A stretch of 64,000 bases of DNA, from contig CAJMNO010000002.1 in assembly GCA_905214865.1 (NCBI GenBank), positions 1 through 64,000 on the forward strand. Direction: 5' to 3'. The notes beneath the pieces were generated by a model, which saw nothing but the letters and a program-made list of their open reading frames with translations, had not been told where the DNA came from and did not search any database. Origin of the DNA: an uncultured bacterium (GTDB lineage Bacteria; Actinomycetota; Coriobacteriia; Coriobacteriales; Atopobiaceae). Each line of letters starts with the position of its first letter. Positions within the stretch are counted from its first letter, which is position 1. The position numbers and the translations under genes were made by a program. This document shows, piece by piece, positions 41,627 through 49,805 of the stretch.

Positions 41627-43897
41627 ATGCACATGAGGGAAGAGTGGGACGGCTTTGCTGCCGGGCATTGGACGGACGACGTCAACGTCCGCGACTTTGT
41701 CCAGCGCAACTACACGCCCTACGACGGGGACGAGTCGTTCCTGGAGGGACCCACCAAGGCGACCGACACCCTATGGGGCAAGGTCCAGGAGCTGCAGGCG
41801 CAGGAGCGCGCCAACGGCGGCGTCCTCGACTGCGAGACCGAGGTCGTCTCGGGCCTGACCTCCTATGGCCCTGGGTACATCGACCCCGAGCTCAAGGACC
41901 TGGAGAAGGTCGTGGGCCTGCAGACCGACAAGCCGCTCAAGCGTGCCTTCATGCCCTACGGCGGCATCAAGATGGCCGAGCAGGCTGCCGAGAGCTACGG
42001 CTACAAGATCAACCCCAAGTACCACAAGATCTTCAACGAGTACCACAAGACCCACAACCAGGCGGTCTTTGACGCGTACACGCCCGAGATGCGCGCGGCG
42101 CGTCACAGCCACGTGATCACCGGCCTGCCCGACACCTACGGCCGCGGCCGCATCGTGGGCGACTACAGGCGCGTCGCGCTCTACGGCATCGACTTCCTGA
42201 TCGCCAAGAAGCAGGAGGACCTCCTCAACTGCGGTGACGGCACCATGACCGACGACGTGATCAGGCTCCGCGAGGAGATCGCCGAGCAGATTCGCGCCCT
42301 CAAGGGCATGAAGGAGATGGCCACCGCCTACGGGTACGACATCAGCCAGCCCGCCCGCGATGCCCACGAGGCGGTGCAGTGGCTCTACTTTGGCTACCTT
42401 GCCGCCATCAAGACCCAGAACGGCGCCGCCATGTCCGTGGGCCGCATCTCCACGTTCCTGGACATCTACCTGCAGCGCGACCTTGCCTCAGGCAAGATCA
42501 CCGAGACCGAGGCGCAGGAACTCATCGACCACCTGGTCCTCAAGTTCCGCATGGTCAAGTTCGCCCGCATCCCCTCGTACAACGAGCTCTTCTCTGGCGA
42601 CCCCGTGTGGGCCACGCTCGAGGTCGCGGGCATGGGGCAGGACGGCCGTTCCATGGTGACCAAGAACGACTTCCGCTTCCTCCACACGCTCGAGAACATG
42701 GGGCCGGCGCCCGAGCCCAACCTCACGGTGCTGTACTCCAAGCGCCTGCCCGAGGCCTTCCGCCGCTACGCCGCCAAGATCTCCATCGACACCTCGTCCA
42801 TCCAGTACGAGAACGACGACGTCATGCGCCCGGTCTGGGGTGACGACTACAGCATCTGCTGCTGCGTCTCCGCGACCGAGACGGGCAAGGAGATGCAGTT
42901 CTTCGGTGCCCGCGCCAACCTGGCCAAGTGCCTCAACTACGCCATCAACGGCGGCAAGGACGCAAAGTTCAACGACAAGCAGGGCAACCACATGCAGGTT
43001 GGCCCCGAGCTGGCGCCCATCACGTCCGAGTACCTTGACTACGACGAGGTCATGCACAAGTTCGACCTCATGATGGACTGGCTCGCCGGCCTCTACGTCA
43101 ACATCCTCGACCTCATCCAGTACATGCACGACAAGTACTACTACGAGGCCGCCGAGATGGCGCTCATCGACACCAACGTGCGTCGCACCTTCGCCACGGG
43201 CATTGCGGGCTTCTCCCACGTGGTCGACTCCCTCAGCGCCATCAAGTACGCCAAGGTCAAGACCGTCCGCGACGAGAGCGGCATCGTGGTGGACTACAAG
43301 GTCGAGGGCGACTTCCCGCGCTATGGCAACGACGACGACAGGGCCGACGACATCGCCGTGTGGCTGCTCAAGACCTTCATGACCAAGATCCGCAAGCACC
43401 ACACGTACCGCAACTCGGAGCCCACGACCTCTATCCTGACCATCACGTCCAACGTGGTGTACGGCAAGGCGACAGGAGCGCTTCCCGACGGCCGTCCTGC
43501 CTACACGCCGTTCTCGCCCGGCGCTAACCCCTCCTACGGAGCCGAGAAGAACGGGCTTCTCGCCTCGCTCAACTCCGTCGCCAAGCTCCCGTACGAGTAC
43601 GCGCTCGACGGCATCTCCAACACCCAGACCATCAACCCGGGCGCCCTGGGCAACGACGAGGGGCAGCGCATCGGCAACCTGGTCCACGTCCTGGACGGCT
43701 ACTTCAGCGAGGGTGCGCATCACCTCAACGTGAACGTGTTTGGCGTCGACAAGCTCAAGGACGCCATGGAGCACCCCGAGAAGCCCGAGTACGCCAACTT
43801 CACCATTCGCGTCTCTGGCTACGCCGTCAAGTTCATCGACCTCACGCGCGAGCAGCAGCTCGACGTCATCGCACGTACCTGCCACGACCGCATGTAG
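41627..43897 (+). CDS. pflB: formate C-acetyltransferase (pyruvate formate-lyase)
   Basis: Converts pyruvate and CoA to acetyl-CoA and formate in anaerobic metabolism. The active-site cysteines are in SICCCVSATE; C412 and C413 match the catalytic pair and an extra Cys411 precedes them. The radical Gly is in RVSGYAV (about Gly731), near the C-terminus. Length 756 fits. ATG 41627 is preferred over ATG 41612 because GAAGGAGC lies just before it. A strong terminator follows. Confidence 0.97.
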   Translation: MHMREEWDGFAAGHWTDDVNVRDFVQRNYTPYDGDESFLEGPTKATDTLWGKVQELQAQERANGGVLDCETEVVSGLTSYGPGYIDPELKDLEKVVGLQTDKPLKRAFMPYGGIKMAEQAAESYGYKINPKYHKIFNEYHKTHNQAVFDAYTPEMRAARHSHVITGLPDTYGRGRIVGDYRRVALYGIDFLIAKKQEDLLNCGDGTMTDDVIRLREEIAEQIRALKGMKEMATAYGYDISQPARDAHEAVQWLYFGYLAAIKTQNGAAMSVGRISTFLDIYLQRDLASGKITETEAQELIDHLVLKFRMVKFARIPSYNELFSGDPVWATLEVAGMGQDGRSMVTKNDFRFLHTLENMGPAPEPNLTVLYSKRLPEAFRRYAAKISIDTSSIQYENDDVMRPVWGDDYSICCCVSATETGKEMQFFGARANLAKCLNYAINGGKDAKFNDKQGNHMQVGPELAPITSEYLDYDEVMHKFDLMMDWLAGLYVNILDLIQYMHDKYYYEAAEMALIDTNVRRTFATGIAGFSHVVDSLSAIKYAKVKTVRDESGIVVDYKVEGDFPRYGNDDDRADDIAVWLLKTFMTKIRKHHTYRNSEPTTSILTITSNVVYGKATGALPDGRPAYTPFSPGANPSYGAEKNGLLASLNSVAKLPYEYALDGISNTQTINPGALGNDEGQRIGNLVHVLDGYFSEGAHHLNVNVFGVDKLKDAMEHPEKPEYANFTIRVSGYAVKFIDLTREQQLDVIARTCHDRM

Positions 43898-43920
43898 CGT
43901 TCACTAGTAGGTGACGCACG

Positions 43921-43955
43921 GGGGAGGGCGACCAGGTCTCTCGGTCGCCCTCCCC
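43921..43955 (+). terminator. terminator after pflB
   Basis: GGGGAGGGCGACC and GGTCGCCCTCCCC form a perfect 13-base stem with a 9-base loop, followed by ATTCTCGTT. Confidence 0.8.
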
Positions 43956-44014
43956 ATTCTCGTTAATCTCTCACACTTTACATAACATATATTATCGCGG
44001 GTTTTGAGAGAGAG

Positions 44015-44050
44015 AAAAGAGGGTGCCTCCCAGCTGGGGACGACACCCTC
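44015..44050 (-). terminator. terminator after trxB (minus strand)
   Basis: Read on the minus strand, GAGGGTG pairs with CACCCTC around an 18-base loop that has its own GC-rich inner pairs, and a TTTTCTCTC tract follows. It lies 25 bases after the trxB stop and faces the pflB terminator. Confidence 0.75.
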
Positions 44051-44074
44051 TGGCATCCCGCGTTTCAGCCGACG

Positions 44075-45025
44075 CTACCCCTCGAGCGGTTGGCCGAGGA
44101 ACGTGGCCACGCTGGTTGCCGCGATGGCACCGTCTGACGCAGCCGTGATGACCTGCCTGAGCGGCGTGCGCCTGACGTCTCCCGCGGCGTACAGCCCGGG
44201 AGTCCGCGTGGCCATATGGTCGTCTGTGACGACGTAGCCTCGGGGATCAAGTTCCGCGAGCCCCTCGACGAGCCTGGAGCCCGGAACGCGACCGACGAAG
44301 ACGAAGACGCCAAAGGAGCCCTCGTCATACTGCTCGGAGGTCTCGCGGCCGGTGAGGTTGTCACGGAGCGTGAGGCCGCTCAGGAGCGTCCCGCCCGTCA
44401 CGGAGACGAGCGAGGTATTGAACCTGACCTCCAGCTTGGGGTTCTGGCTCACCTCGCGCGCGACGAGCGCCGTGGCCCGCAGGTGGTCCTTCCTCACCAG
44501 CAGCGTGACCTTGCTGGCGAACTTGGACAGGAAGAGCGCCTCCTCGCACGCGGAGTTGCCTCCGCCCACAACGAACACCTGCTTGCCGCGATAGAACATG
44601 CCATCGCACGTGGCGCAGTACGAGACTCCGTGGCCGCGAAACTCCCTCTCGCCCTCAAAGCCCGCCTCGCGGGGCGAGGCCCCTCCTGCGAGGATGACCG
44701 TCTTGGAGTCATAGCTCTGGGACGAGGTGGAAACGGTGAAGACACCCGTCGAATCATCCCTCTTGATGGTGGTAACGTCTTCCATGCGGATGTCGGCGCC
44801 AAACTCCTCCGCCTGCCCCTTCATGGCATCCGAGAGGCTGAAGCCGTCGGTATGCGGAAGGCCCGGGTAGTTGTCTATCTCGCTCGTGAGGATGGCCTGC
44901 CCGCCCACGGCCTCCTGCTCGAGCGTGACGGCGTCGAGCAGGGCACGCGCCGCATACAGAGAGGCTGAGAGGCCCGCAGGCCCGCCACCGACAATGACCA
45001 AATCTCTTATAGGTTGGGTGCTCAT
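44075..45025 (-). CDS. trxB: thioredoxin-disulfide reductase
   Basis: NADPH- and FAD-dependent enzyme that reduces thioredoxin. FAD motif GGGPAGLSA near the N-terminus, redox-active CATC in VSYCATCDG, NADPH motif GGGNSACEEA, and the late FAD contact GLYAAGDVR. Length 316 is typical. The start is the ATG at 45025, with GGGGAGT 6 bases upstream; a longer reading to 45055 lacks a ribosome site. Single-gene transcript with its own terminator. Confidence 0.95.
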   Translation of the reverse strand: MSTQPIRDLVIVGGGPAGLSASLYAARALLDAVTLEQEAVGGQAILTSEIDNYPGLPHTDGFSLSDAMKGQAEEFGADIRMEDVTTIKRDDSTGVFTVSTSSQSYDSKTVILAGGASPREAGFEGEREFRGHGVSYCATCDGMFYRGKQVFVVGGGNSACEEALFLSKFASKVTLLVRKDHLRATALVAREVSQNPKLEVRFNTSLVSVTGGTLLSGLTLRDNLTGRETSEQYDEGSFGVFVFVGRVPGSRLVEGLAELDPRGYVVTDDHMATRTPGLYAAGDVRRTPLRQVITAASDGAIAATSVATFLGQPLEG

Positions 45026-45125
45026 GGTGCACTCCCCTTTCGTCGACTGTTGCACGTATACCCCACATGGGCATCGGCCTCTTTGTTAGGCTGCGGCTCA
45101 CATATCTTTCATGGGGCGTCTGCAT

Positions 45126-45157
45126 GAAAAAGGGACCCACCCTTGAGGGCAGGTCCC
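45126..45157 (-). terminator. terminator after the purine permease (minus strand)
   Basis: On the minus strand GGGACC, then inner GCCCT/AGGGT, then GGTCCC, followed by TTTTTC. A strong rho-independent signal 25 bases past the permease stop. Confidence 0.85.
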
Positions 45158-45181
45158 AAACCCGACTCTGACTGGGAAAGC

Positions 45182-46495
45182 CTAGACGAGCAGGAAGTAG
45201 ACGATGAAGGCGATCGTAGCCACCCACATGAGGGGCTTGATCTCCTTGATCTTGCCGGTGACGGCGGCGACGATCACGTAGGCGATGAAGCCGAGGCCGA
45301 TGCCGTCGGAGATGGAGTACGTGAAGGGGATGCCGGCGATGACCATGAACGCGGGGAAGCCCTGGAGCACGTCGGACCAGTCGATGTCAACGACGTCGCC
45401 CATCATGAGGAAGCCGACGATAACGAGGGCACCGCAGGTGGCGGCGGAGTTGACAATGGTGATGACGGGGGCGAAGAACGCGGCGAGGATGAAGAGGACG
45501 CCGGTGGTCACCGAGGTCAGGCCGGTTCGGCCGCCGTCTGCGGCGCCGGAGGACGACTCGACGAACGTGGTGATGGAGGAGGCGCCGACGAAGCCACCGA
45601 CCGCGGCGGCGATGGAGTCGACGGTCAGGATCTGACGGATGTCCTCAACGTTGCCGTCCTCGGTGAGGAAGTCACCCTGCTTGGCGACCGCCATGGCGGT
45701 GCCCATGGTGTCGAAGAAGTCGGACATCATGAGCGAGAAGGCGAACACGAGGAGTGCGGGGGTGGCGAACACCTTGGCGATGCCCATGACGCCGTTGGCG
45801 TCGGTCTGGAACGGCGCCGCGAAGGTCGAGAAGTCAAGGCCGGAGACGATGCCGCTGGGGGCCTGCGTGACGCCCAGGGGGATGCCTGCGACCATAGCGA
45901 TGATGATGCCCCAGAGCAGGGCACCCTTGACGTTCATGACGAAAAGGATGACCGAGGCGATGATCGAGATCATGCCGACGATGAAGGCAGGGTCGGTGAC
46001 GTTGCCAAGCGCAACCATCGTGCTCTCGTTCGCGACGATGACGCCGCCGTCCTTGAGGCCGATCATCGCGATGAAGAGGCCGAGGCCGACCGAGATGGCG
46101 TGGCGGAGCGAGACGGGGATAGCGTCCATGACGGCCTCGCGCAGGCCGCAGAGGACCAGGACCGTGATCGCGACGCCCTCGATGAAGACGACGGCCATGG
46201 CGGCGTGCCAGTCACCGTTGGTCATACCAGTGAGAGTGTAGGCGACGACGGCGTTGATGCCCATGCCCGAGGCGCAGGCAAGGGGACGGTTCGCAAACAG
46301 ACCCATGCAAATTGTCATGATGCCGGCGCCAAGGCAGGTAGCGGTGACAGCGGCCATCGCGGGAACGCCCGCCTCCTGGAGAAGGGCGGGGTTGACGGCG
46401 ATGATGTACGCCATGGCCAGGAACGTGGTGAGTCCCGCTCGCACCTCCTGGCCGACCGACGAGCCCCTCTCGCCCGTCTTGAAGAACTTGTCCAT
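45182..46495 (-). CDS. AzgA-family guanine/hypoxanthine permease
   Basis: Purine importer of the NCS2/AzgA group, 437 residues with 12-14 hydrophobic helices. Recognisable pieces are the N-terminal E-V-RAGLTTFLAMAYIIAVNP, the GMGINAVVAYT region, the FFDTMGT motif and GASSITTFVESSSGAA. ATG at 46495 follows GAGAGAGG. No purine riboswitch is seen in the 122-base leader, which does contain two GC-rich hairpins. Works with apt in purine salvage. Confidence 0.92.
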   Translation of the reverse strand: MDKFFKTGERGSSVGQEVRAGLTTFLAMAYIIAVNPALLQEAGVPAMAAVTATCLGAGIMTICMGLFANRPLACASGMGINAVVAYTLTGMTNGDWHAAMAVVFIEGVAITVLVLCGLREAVMDAIPVSLRHAISVGLGLFIAMIGLKDGGVIVANESTMVALGNVTDPAFIVGMISIIASVILFVMNVKGALLWGIIIAMVAGIPLGVTQAPSGIVSGLDFSTFAAPFQTDANGVMGIAKVFATPALLVFAFSLMMSDFFDTMGTAMAVAKQGDFLTEDGNVEDIRQILTVDSIAAAVGGFVGASSITTFVESSSGAADGGRTGLTSVTTGVLFILAAFFAPVITIVNSAATCGALVIVGFLMMGDVVDIDWSDVLQGFPAFMVIAGIPFTYSISDGIGLGFIAYVIVAAVTGKIKEIKPLMWVATIAFIVYFLLV

Positions 46496-46617
46496 GTTGA
46501 AACCTCTCTCCCATTCCACCAGAGAACAACAGAAACCGGCGGGCACCTGGCAGCGTGCCCCCACCAGCCAATCTCACGGCCGCTCCTGCGGCCGGGAAAC
46601 CCAATCTTGGAAAGTGC

Positions 46618-47073
46618 CTAGACCCCCGAGGAGCCGAACCCGCCAGCTCCGCGGTCGGTGGAGTCCAGCTCGTCCCTCTCCACGAGGTCGACGAAGGGCA
46701 CCTGGAGAATGACGAGCTGGGCGATGCGCTCGCCGCGCTCGATGTGGATGTCTGTCTTGGGGTCAAGATTGATTGCGCAGACCTTGAGCTCGCCGCGATA
46801 GTGGGAGTCGATGAGGCCAGGAGTGTTGGCCATGGAGAGGCCCTCGCGCAGGGCAAGGCCGCTACGTGGCTGCACGTAACCCGCATAGCCCTCCGGTATG
46901 GCGACTGCCAACCCAGTGGAGACAAGCCTGCGCTCGAATGGCTTGAGGGTAACGTCTTCGCTGGACCTGAGGTCAAGCCCGGCGTCGCCGGCATACGCGT
47001 AGGATGGCAGCTCGACCCCCTCGTCGATTCGCTTGACCGCTACCTGGATGTGAGCCTGCTCGTCCCTGCCCAT
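46618..47073 (-). CDS. dut: dUTP diphosphatase
   Basis: Hydrolyses dUTP to dUMP, keeping uracil out of DNA. The five trimeric dUTPase motifs are visible: AGDAGLDL, PRSGLA, GLIDSHYRGELKV, ERIAQLV and the C-terminal RGAGGFGSSG. Length 151 is normal. ATG with GGAGG 5 bases upstream. Its neighbour nrdR controls deoxynucleotide synthesis, a sensible pairing. Confidence 0.96.
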   Translation of the reverse strand: MGRDEQAHIQVAVKRIDEGVELPSYAYAGDAGLDLRSSEDVTLKPFERRLVSTGLAVAIPEGYAGYVQPRSGLALREGLSMANTPGLIDSHYRGELKVCAINLDPKTDIHIERGERIAQLVILQVPFVDLVERDELDSTDRGAGGFGSSGV

Positions 47074-47088
47074 CTGGCCTCCAATTTG

Positions 47089-47547
47089 CTAGGACTGCTC
47101 TTTCATGATGCTCTTGAGCTCCTCGCTGAACTCGTCGACGTCCTTGAAGTCGCGATAGACCGACGCGAATCGGACGTAGGCGACCTTGTCGATGTCAACG
47201 AGCCTCTGGAGGACCATCTTGCCGATCTCCTGGGAGGGGACCTCGGTCTGACCCTTGTCCCTCAGCTCGTTCTCGATGCTGTCGATGAGGGCATCGAGCT
47301 TCTCGATGGGTATGTCGCGCTTGACGGTGGCTGCAACGAGGCCACGCATGACCTTCTGCCTGTTGAAGGTCTCCTTTCGCCCATCCTTCTTCACGACGAG
47401 CAGGGGCATCTCCTCCCTGCGCTCGTACGTGGTGAAGCGAGTGCCGCAGCGAACGCACTCACGCCTTCTCCTGATGGCGTCGTGGCTCTCGGACGGACGG
47501 GAATCTACGACCTTTGACTCCTCACAACCACACTTTGGGCAGCGCAT
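47089..47547 (-). CDS. nrdR: ribonucleotide reductase repressor NrdR
   Basis: Repressor of ribonucleotide reductase genes, sensing ATP/dATP. The zinc ribbon has CPKCGCEESKVVDSRPS and CVRCGTRFTTYE; an ATP-cone domain follows (about 50-140). Length 152 is typical. ATG 47547 follows GGGAGGAAG; an in-frame extension to 47589 lacks a ribosome site. Located 15 bases before dut. Confidence 0.96.
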   Translation of the reverse strand: MRCPKCGCEESKVVDSRPSESHDAIRRRRECVRCGTRFTTYERREEMPLLVVKKDGRKETFNRQKVMRGLVAATVKRDIPIEKLDALIDSIENELRDKGQTEVPSQEIGKMVLQRLVDIDKVAYVRFASVYRDFKDVDEFSEELKSIMKEQS

Positions 47548-47626
47548 CTTCCTCCCACGGTAGGCGACGCACATAAAGGTATCACACAAGCAGCACCAAA
47601 AGACAAAAGACCTAGAAAGGAAACCA

Positions 47627-47640
47627 AGCGTTTAAACGCT
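47627..47640. promoter_or_regulatory. perfect 14-base palindrome upstream of nrdR
   Basis: AGCGTTTAAACGCT lies in the gap between the LysM gene and nrdR, 80 bases upstream of nrdR. It does not match the NrdR box pattern. It may be an operator for an unknown regulator. Confidence 0.4.
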
Positions 47641-47688
47641 GGCCCCCTTTTCCAGGCCTTTCCCATAATTGGGCCTTGCGGCTTACCT

Positions 47689-48138
47689 CTAGTTGTGAGC
47701 GACGGGAATCTGAAGCTGCTGGCCGGCCCTGAGCGGGCTGGTGCCAAGCCCGTTGCGCTGGGAGATCCACTGGACGAGCTCGGTGGTCGAGACGCCCGGG
47801 ACCGGATGGCTTTCCGCGATCGACCAGACGGTGTCACCGCCTGCTACGCTGACGGTGACAACCCGCGCCTGGCCCAAGGCGTTGTCGCGCTGGGAGGACT
47901 GTACCGCCTCGAAGGCGCCAACCCCGACGAGCGAGACGGCACACACCATCATTGCCACGAGGACGAGGCCCCTCACACGCGAGCGGAACTCGCCCTCCTG
48001 CTTACGGAAAGGAGCGTCATCCGTGCGCCCTCCCTCGACGACGCGAAGCCGGGGCCTCTCTTCGCTTGCCTGAAGGGCGAGGGATCCGTAGCACTGGTAG
48101 CCCTGATTCTGCGATGCGCCTGCATATGAGCTGTTCAT
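47689..48138 (-). CDS. single-pass membrane protein with LysM domain, YneA-like
   Basis: A 149-residue protein. After a 65-residue polar N-terminus comes one membrane helix (GLVLVAMMVCAVSLVGVGAF, about 73-92) and a C-terminal LysM domain (VTVSVAGGDTVWSIAE...LRAGQQLQIP). It is transcribed divergently from lexA across several SOS boxes, exactly as yneA is in Bacillus, whose product stops division during DNA damage. That function is inferred from topology and context; the sequence itself is not close. ATG follows GAAGGAGAC. Confidence 0.82.
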   Translation of the reverse strand: MNSSYAGASQNQGYQCYGSLALQASEERPRLRVVEGGRTDDAPFRKQEGEFRSRVRGLVLVAMMVCAVSLVGVGAFEAVQSSQRDNALGQARVVTVSVAGGDTVWSIAESHPVPGVSTTELVQWISQRNGLGTSPLRAGQQLQIPVAHN

Positions 48139-48206
48139 ATCTAATGTCTCCTTCGAACGTGTTGCCGTAGGTATACCAACCACCCCGGACACAAATTCGA
48201 ACGACG

Positions 48207-48235
48207 TTCTGTATCTGGAACACGTGTACTATGAT
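48207..48235 (+). promoter_or_regulatory. putative lexA promoter
   Basis: TTCTGT (48207-48212), 17 bases, TATGAT (48230-48235). An SOS box at 48217-48230 fills the spacer, so LexA would block its own promoter. Confidence 0.5.
48217..48230. promoter_or_regulatory. LexA (SOS) box B, imperfect
   Basis: GGAAC-ACGT-GTACT resembles CGAAC-N4-GTTCG with three mismatches. It sits in the spacer of the lexA promoter. A further CGAAC-N3-GTTCT at 48198-48210 has a spacer one base short. Confidence 0.45.
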
Positions 48236-48259
48236 AGGTACCGAACATGTGTGCGTCAA
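48231..48259 (-). promoter_or_regulatory. promoter of the LysM gene
   Basis: On the minus strand: TTGACG (48259-48254), 17 bases, TATCAT (48236-48231). This is the best -35/-10 pair in the region. SOS box C fills the spacer, and the -10 overlaps that of lexA on the other strand. Confidence 0.7.
48242..48255. promoter_or_regulatory. LexA (SOS) box C
   Basis: CGAAC-ATGT-GTGCG differs from CGAAC-N4-GTTCG at two positions. It overlaps the spacer of the LysM promoter, and lies 25 bases from box B and 26 from box D. Confidence 0.65.
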
Positions 48260-48267
48260 TGCAAAAA

Positions 48268-48281
48268 CGAACATTTGTTTG
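48268..48281. promoter_or_regulatory. LexA (SOS) box D
   Basis: CGAAC-ATTT-GTTTG has one mismatch to the consensus. It lies 48 bases before the lexA ATG, downstream of the predicted lexA promoter. Confidence 0.75.
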
Positions 48282-48328
48282 TGCTTCGCACGACCGCGAG
48301 GTACACTTGGGTCGAAGAAGGGGGAACC

Positions 48329-48976
48329 ATGGCAAGAGACCACCTGAGCAAGCGGCAGCAGCAGATCTATGACTTCATCTGCTCCTACACCACCGAGCAC
48401 GGCTATCCGCCCTCGGTGAGGGAAATTGGTTCCGCCGTGGGCCTCGCCTCCCCGTCCACGGTCCACATGCACCTGAAGGTCCTCCAGGAGCACGGCCTCA
48501 TCAAGAGGGACTCCAAGAAGCCGCGCACCATCGAGGTCGTTGCCGAGGGGGACGCACCGTCCCAGCCGCTAGCCAGGGTCTCGCAGGATCTTGACCATAA
48601 CGTGATCACGCTGCCGCTTGTCGGGAGGGTCGCCGCGGGCCAACCCATCCTTGCGGAGCAGAACGTGGAGGAGTGCCTCTCACTCCCCACGAGCATCGTG
48701 GGGGACTCCAGCTCCTTCATCCTGAGGGTGAGGGGATGCTCGATGATCAACGCGGGCATCCTCGATGGAGACCTGATCGTCGTGAAGGAGCAGAGCGACG
48801 CGCATGATGGCGAGATCGTGGTTGCCCTCATAGACGACTCCGCCACCGTCAAGACCTTCTACCGCGAGGAGGGCCGGGTGCGTCTCCAGCCCGAGAACGA
48901 CACGATGGATCCCATCTACGTCAAGAACCCCAAGATTCTTGGCAGGGTCACAGCGCTCATCCGCTCCATCTCGTAG
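48329..48976 (+). CDS. lexA: SOS response repressor LexA
   Basis: Repressor that cleaves itself when RecA is activated by DNA damage. The N-terminal winged helix (1-65) has QQIYDFICSYTTEHGYPPSVREIG. The Ala-Gly cleavage site is A103-G104 in GRVAAGQ; the catalytic pair is Ser138 (in GCSMINAG) and Lys175 (in ATVKTFY). The residue before the Ser is Cys, where Asp or Glu is usual. ATG at 48329 behind GAAGGGGG. Divergent from the LysM gene; recA, its partner, is at 57427-58539. Confidence 0.96.
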   Translation: MARDHLSKRQQQIYDFICSYTTEHGYPPSVREIGSAVGLASPSTVHMHLKVLQEHGLIKRDSKKPRTIEVVAEGDAPSQPLARVSQDLDHNVITLPLVGRVAAGQPILAEQNVEECLSLPTSIVGDSSSFILRVRGCSMINAGILDGDLIVVKEQSDAHDGEIVVALIDDSATVKTFYREEGRVRLQPENDTMDPIYVKNPKILGRVTALIRSIS

Positions 48977-48981
48977 CGGGC

Positions 48982-49746
48982 GTGAGCGGCGCAGGGACTG
49001 CGGCCCGTTCGACGAGAGCGGGCCGCATACACTTTATTGACTCGGCGCGAGGCTTCACCATCCTCTCGATGGTGTTGTTTCACCTCTGCTACGACCTGCG
49101 CTTCATCAATGGACTGCAGGTGCCCTTCTTCCAACCGCCGTTCATGGACGTGTGGAGGAACTCGATAAGCTGGACCTTCCTCTTTGTGGCAGGGCTCATG
49201 TTCGCGCAGTCGCACGACAACGCCAGGAGGGGCGCCAAGTACCTGCTGGTGGGCCTTGCGGTTCGAATCGCCACCACGGTTGCGAATGTTGACGTTCCCG
49301 TAAGGTTTGGCATCTTCTTCTGCATGGGGATCTGCACCCTCGCCTGCCTTCTGCTCGACCGGTGCCGGCTGCTCCCCCGCTCGGTCTCCGCCTGTCTCGC
49401 CCTGATCGGAGCCTTCCTCCTCGTCCTCGGAGTCAACTCGGGGTATGTGGGCGTAGGCAATTGGGTCATCAGACTCCCCGGCGAGCTGTACTCCTGGGGA
49501 GGCCTCACTTGGCTCGGGCTTCCCTCCCCCACGTTTGAGTCGGGAGACTACTACCCGCTTCTCCCCTACCTTCTCATGTACCTCTCCGGGGCGACGCTCG
49601 GAATGCGCCTAAGGGAGACGGGCGGCTATCCGGCCTGGGCGTACGCGAGGGGGCCACGATGGCTCGAGTTTCTCGGCAGGCATACGATCGTGGTGTACCT
49701 GCTCCACCAGCCGATCATCCTTCTTGCCTTGGGGGACCTGCTGTAG
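48982..49746 (+). CDS. DUF1624 (heparan-alpha-glucosaminide N-acetyltransferase-like) membrane protein
   Basis: A 254-residue polytopic protein. The opening RIHFIDSARGFTILSMVLFHLCYDLRF is the DUF1624 signature shared with acyltransferases that acetylate sugars across membranes; about seven hydrophobic helices follow, ending with RHTIVVYLLHQPIILL. Likely modifies an envelope glycan or transfers acyl groups, but the substrate is unknown. GTG start 5 bases after lexA, so it may be cotranscribed and SOS-controlled. Convergent with hflX. Confidence 0.85.
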   Translation: MSGAGTAARSTRAGRIHFIDSARGFTILSMVLFHLCYDLRFINGLQVPFFQPPFMDVWRNSISWTFLFVAGLMFAQSHDNARRGAKYLLVGLAVRIATTVANVDVPVRFGIFFCMGICTLACLLLDRCRLLPRSVSACLALIGAFLLVLGVNSGYVGVGNWVIRLPGELYSWGGLTWLGLPSPTFESGDYYPLLPYLLMYLSGATLGMRLRETGGYPAWAYARGPRWLEFLGRHTIVVYLLHQPIILLALGDLL

Positions 49747-49805
49747 GTGCTTCTTTTCCGCTGAAGACAGGCATTGCACGGTCCTCGCCCTGCCTGCTCG
49801 GACGC

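Noticed and set aside
43975..44010. AT-rich tract after pflB as a promoter
   Set aside because: It lies between two convergent terminators and no gene starts from it in either direction.
46496..46617. Purine riboswitch before the AzgA-type permease
   Set aside because: The leader has two GC-rich hairpins but not the conserved junction bases or three-way-junction layout of a purine riboswitch.
47627..47640. NrdR box at the palindrome upstream of nrdR
   Set aside because: AGCGTTTAAACGCT is a perfect palindrome but does not fit the ACACwATATwTwGTGT-like NrdR pattern; kept only as an unknown dyad.
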